Source: Polyangium jinanense
Lineage (GTDB): Bacteria > Myxococcota > Polyangia > Polyangiales > Polyangiaceae
Assembly: GCF_028435365.1 (NCBI RefSeq)
Contig: NZ_JAGTJJ010000002.1
Coordinates: 868,001-932,000 of the forward strand
Direction: 5' to 3'
Length of the DNA: 64,000 bases
This document shows, in pieces, positions 63,272-64,000 of the stretch; the stretch's first letter is position 1, and every line of letters begins with the position of its first letter. The notes under the pieces are model-generated. The model saw only the letters and a program-made list of their open reading frames with translations, was not told the origin of the DNA and ran no database searches. A program made the translations under genes and the position numbers.

Positions 63272-64000
63272 CTCGCGGCCTCCACCTTGGGTTTTTCGCA
63301 CAGGCTCGCGCGTTTTTCCTGACAGGCGAGATCGTTCGCGCGTCCGTCGCTCGGGAGCCACTCCGCGCAATCCTCGTCGCCGAGGTTGTTCGGCTCTCCG
63401 CTCCGCCATGGCGGCGCGCCGACCGGCTCGCCCGAGGCCCACCGGAAGTCGTCTTCTTTCGCCGCGTCCGAGAGCCCGATCCACATCGACCCGACGTCGA
63501 TCTTCGCACCGATCGCCGCAAACAGCGCGTCGTTCTCCTCCGCCGACTCGATCACGGCGAGGTCCCCGCCCGATTGCGCGCACCGCGCCTGCGCATTTTG
63601 CCACGTCGCGGCATCTTGCAAACAATACTCGCGCTTCCCGACGACGAGCCGCGCGCTCTCGGCGCACTTGAGCGCGCCTTTCGTCCCCGCCGGCGATCGG
63701 CTCTTGCAGAGCGCCATGCGCGGCACGAAGCAATCGACGTCGTTCCACCGCCCGCTCCCGAGGAGCCACGAGCCGCAGTTCTCCGCGCCGCCGTCGTTGT
63801 TCGGCTCGCCGCCGTTCCACGCGAAGAATCGTATGGGCTTGGCGTCGGGGCCGAGCCACCGCCCCTCTGTCGGCTCCACGAGCCCGAGCCACACGTTCTC
63901 GCCGCTGACGGGCGACACGATCGCCGCGCGGATCACCTGCACTTCGGCCTCGGACGTGATCGACGCGAGGTGCCCGCCGTGCTCCTCGCAATGCCGCTCG
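63268..64000 (-). CDS. C-type-lectin-like protein (5' end beyond window)
   Basis: At least 244 aa, cut at the right edge. Two C-type lectin-like domains are visible. Both carry EPNN, the EPN signature of mannose-type calcium sites (GGEPNNDGGAENC; SGEPNNLGDEDC), and each ends with conserved Cys pairs. The first has WND in GRWNDVDC; in the second this is AND (RANDLAC). Segments such as EHGGHLASITSEAE and DLAVIESAEEN are usual CTLD helices. It overlaps the pseudo-hydrolase gene by 4 bp. It is probably extracytoplasmic, though the signal peptide lies outside the window. Confidence 0.85.
   Translation of the reverse strand, partial: ERHCEEHGGHLASITSEAEVQVIRAAIVSPVSGENVWLGLVEPTEGRWLGPDAKPIRFFAWNGGEPNNDGGAENCGSWLLGSGRWNDVDCFVPRMALCKSRSPAGTKGALKCAESARLVVGKREYCLQDAATWQNAQARCAQSGGDLAVIESAEENDALFAAIGAKIDVGSMWIGLSDAAKEDDFRWASGEPVGAPPWRSGEPNNLGDEDCAEWLPSDGRANDLACQEKRASLCEKPKVEAAR

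Overview
The window is very GC-rich DNA with almost no non-coding space. Its gene content fits a delta-proteobacterial predator of the myxobacterial order Polyangiales (Sorangium/Polyangium type). Pointers are a MYXO-CTERM-like sorting tail, Gly-rich lipoproteins with myxobacterial Cys-rich repeats, a giant TPR protein, an effector-associated-domain NTPase, a steroid 5-alpha-reductase homologue and GTG/TTG starts. This placement is inferred from gene families; there is no rRNA or tRNA in the window.

Region 1 (1-14.7 kb, minus strand) is a complete type II secretion operon in the order gspC, small membrane protein, gspD, E, F, a second gspG-like gene, gspG, H, I, J, K, L, M, and a gspN cut by the window edge. 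Directly upstream lie a sigma-54-like promoter, a 19-bp palindrome and a gene for an NtrC-type sigma-54 activator, so the secretion system looks sigma-54 controlled.

Region 2 (16-26.4 kb) carries an isochorismatase-fold hydrolase, a stand-alone domain resembling the C-terminus of cholesterol-oxidase-type GMC enzymes, a thioredoxin-like ferredoxin, two overlapping lipoproteins (a PPC/Cys-rich protein and a VWA protein), a membrane histidine kinase overlapping bioA, and a BNR-repeat surface protein. Region 3 (26.4-32.1 kb) is replication/recombination housekeeping: dnaX facing away from ybaB-recR-ridA, then a large basic low-complexity protein of unknown function.

Region 4 (32.1-45 kb, minus) is an apparent operon of an 11.2-kb TPR gene (3745 aa), a DUF374 acyltransferase and a class IV aminotransferase. 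Region 5 (45.3-50 kb) has convergent beta-oxidation-type genes (3-hydroxyacyl-CoA dehydrogenase, enoyl-CoA hydratase) and an EAD-STAND-TPR protein of the kind linked to bacterial conflict or immunity.

Region 6 (50-58 kb) has an extended SDR paired with a steroid 5-alpha-reductase homologue, an amidohydrolase, a YqiJ/flotillin/ion-channel-like membrane cluster and an FAD monooxygenase-like enzyme. Region 7 (58-64 kb) has rsmB-rseP, a glycosyltransferase, an alpha/beta hydrolase whose catalytic residues look lost, and an incomplete C-type lectin protein. Small repeats are scattered through the window: two copies of a 42-bp palindromic intergenic element, a 39-bp palindrome at the acyltransferase start, and in-frame tandem repeats in dnaX and in the low-complexity gene.
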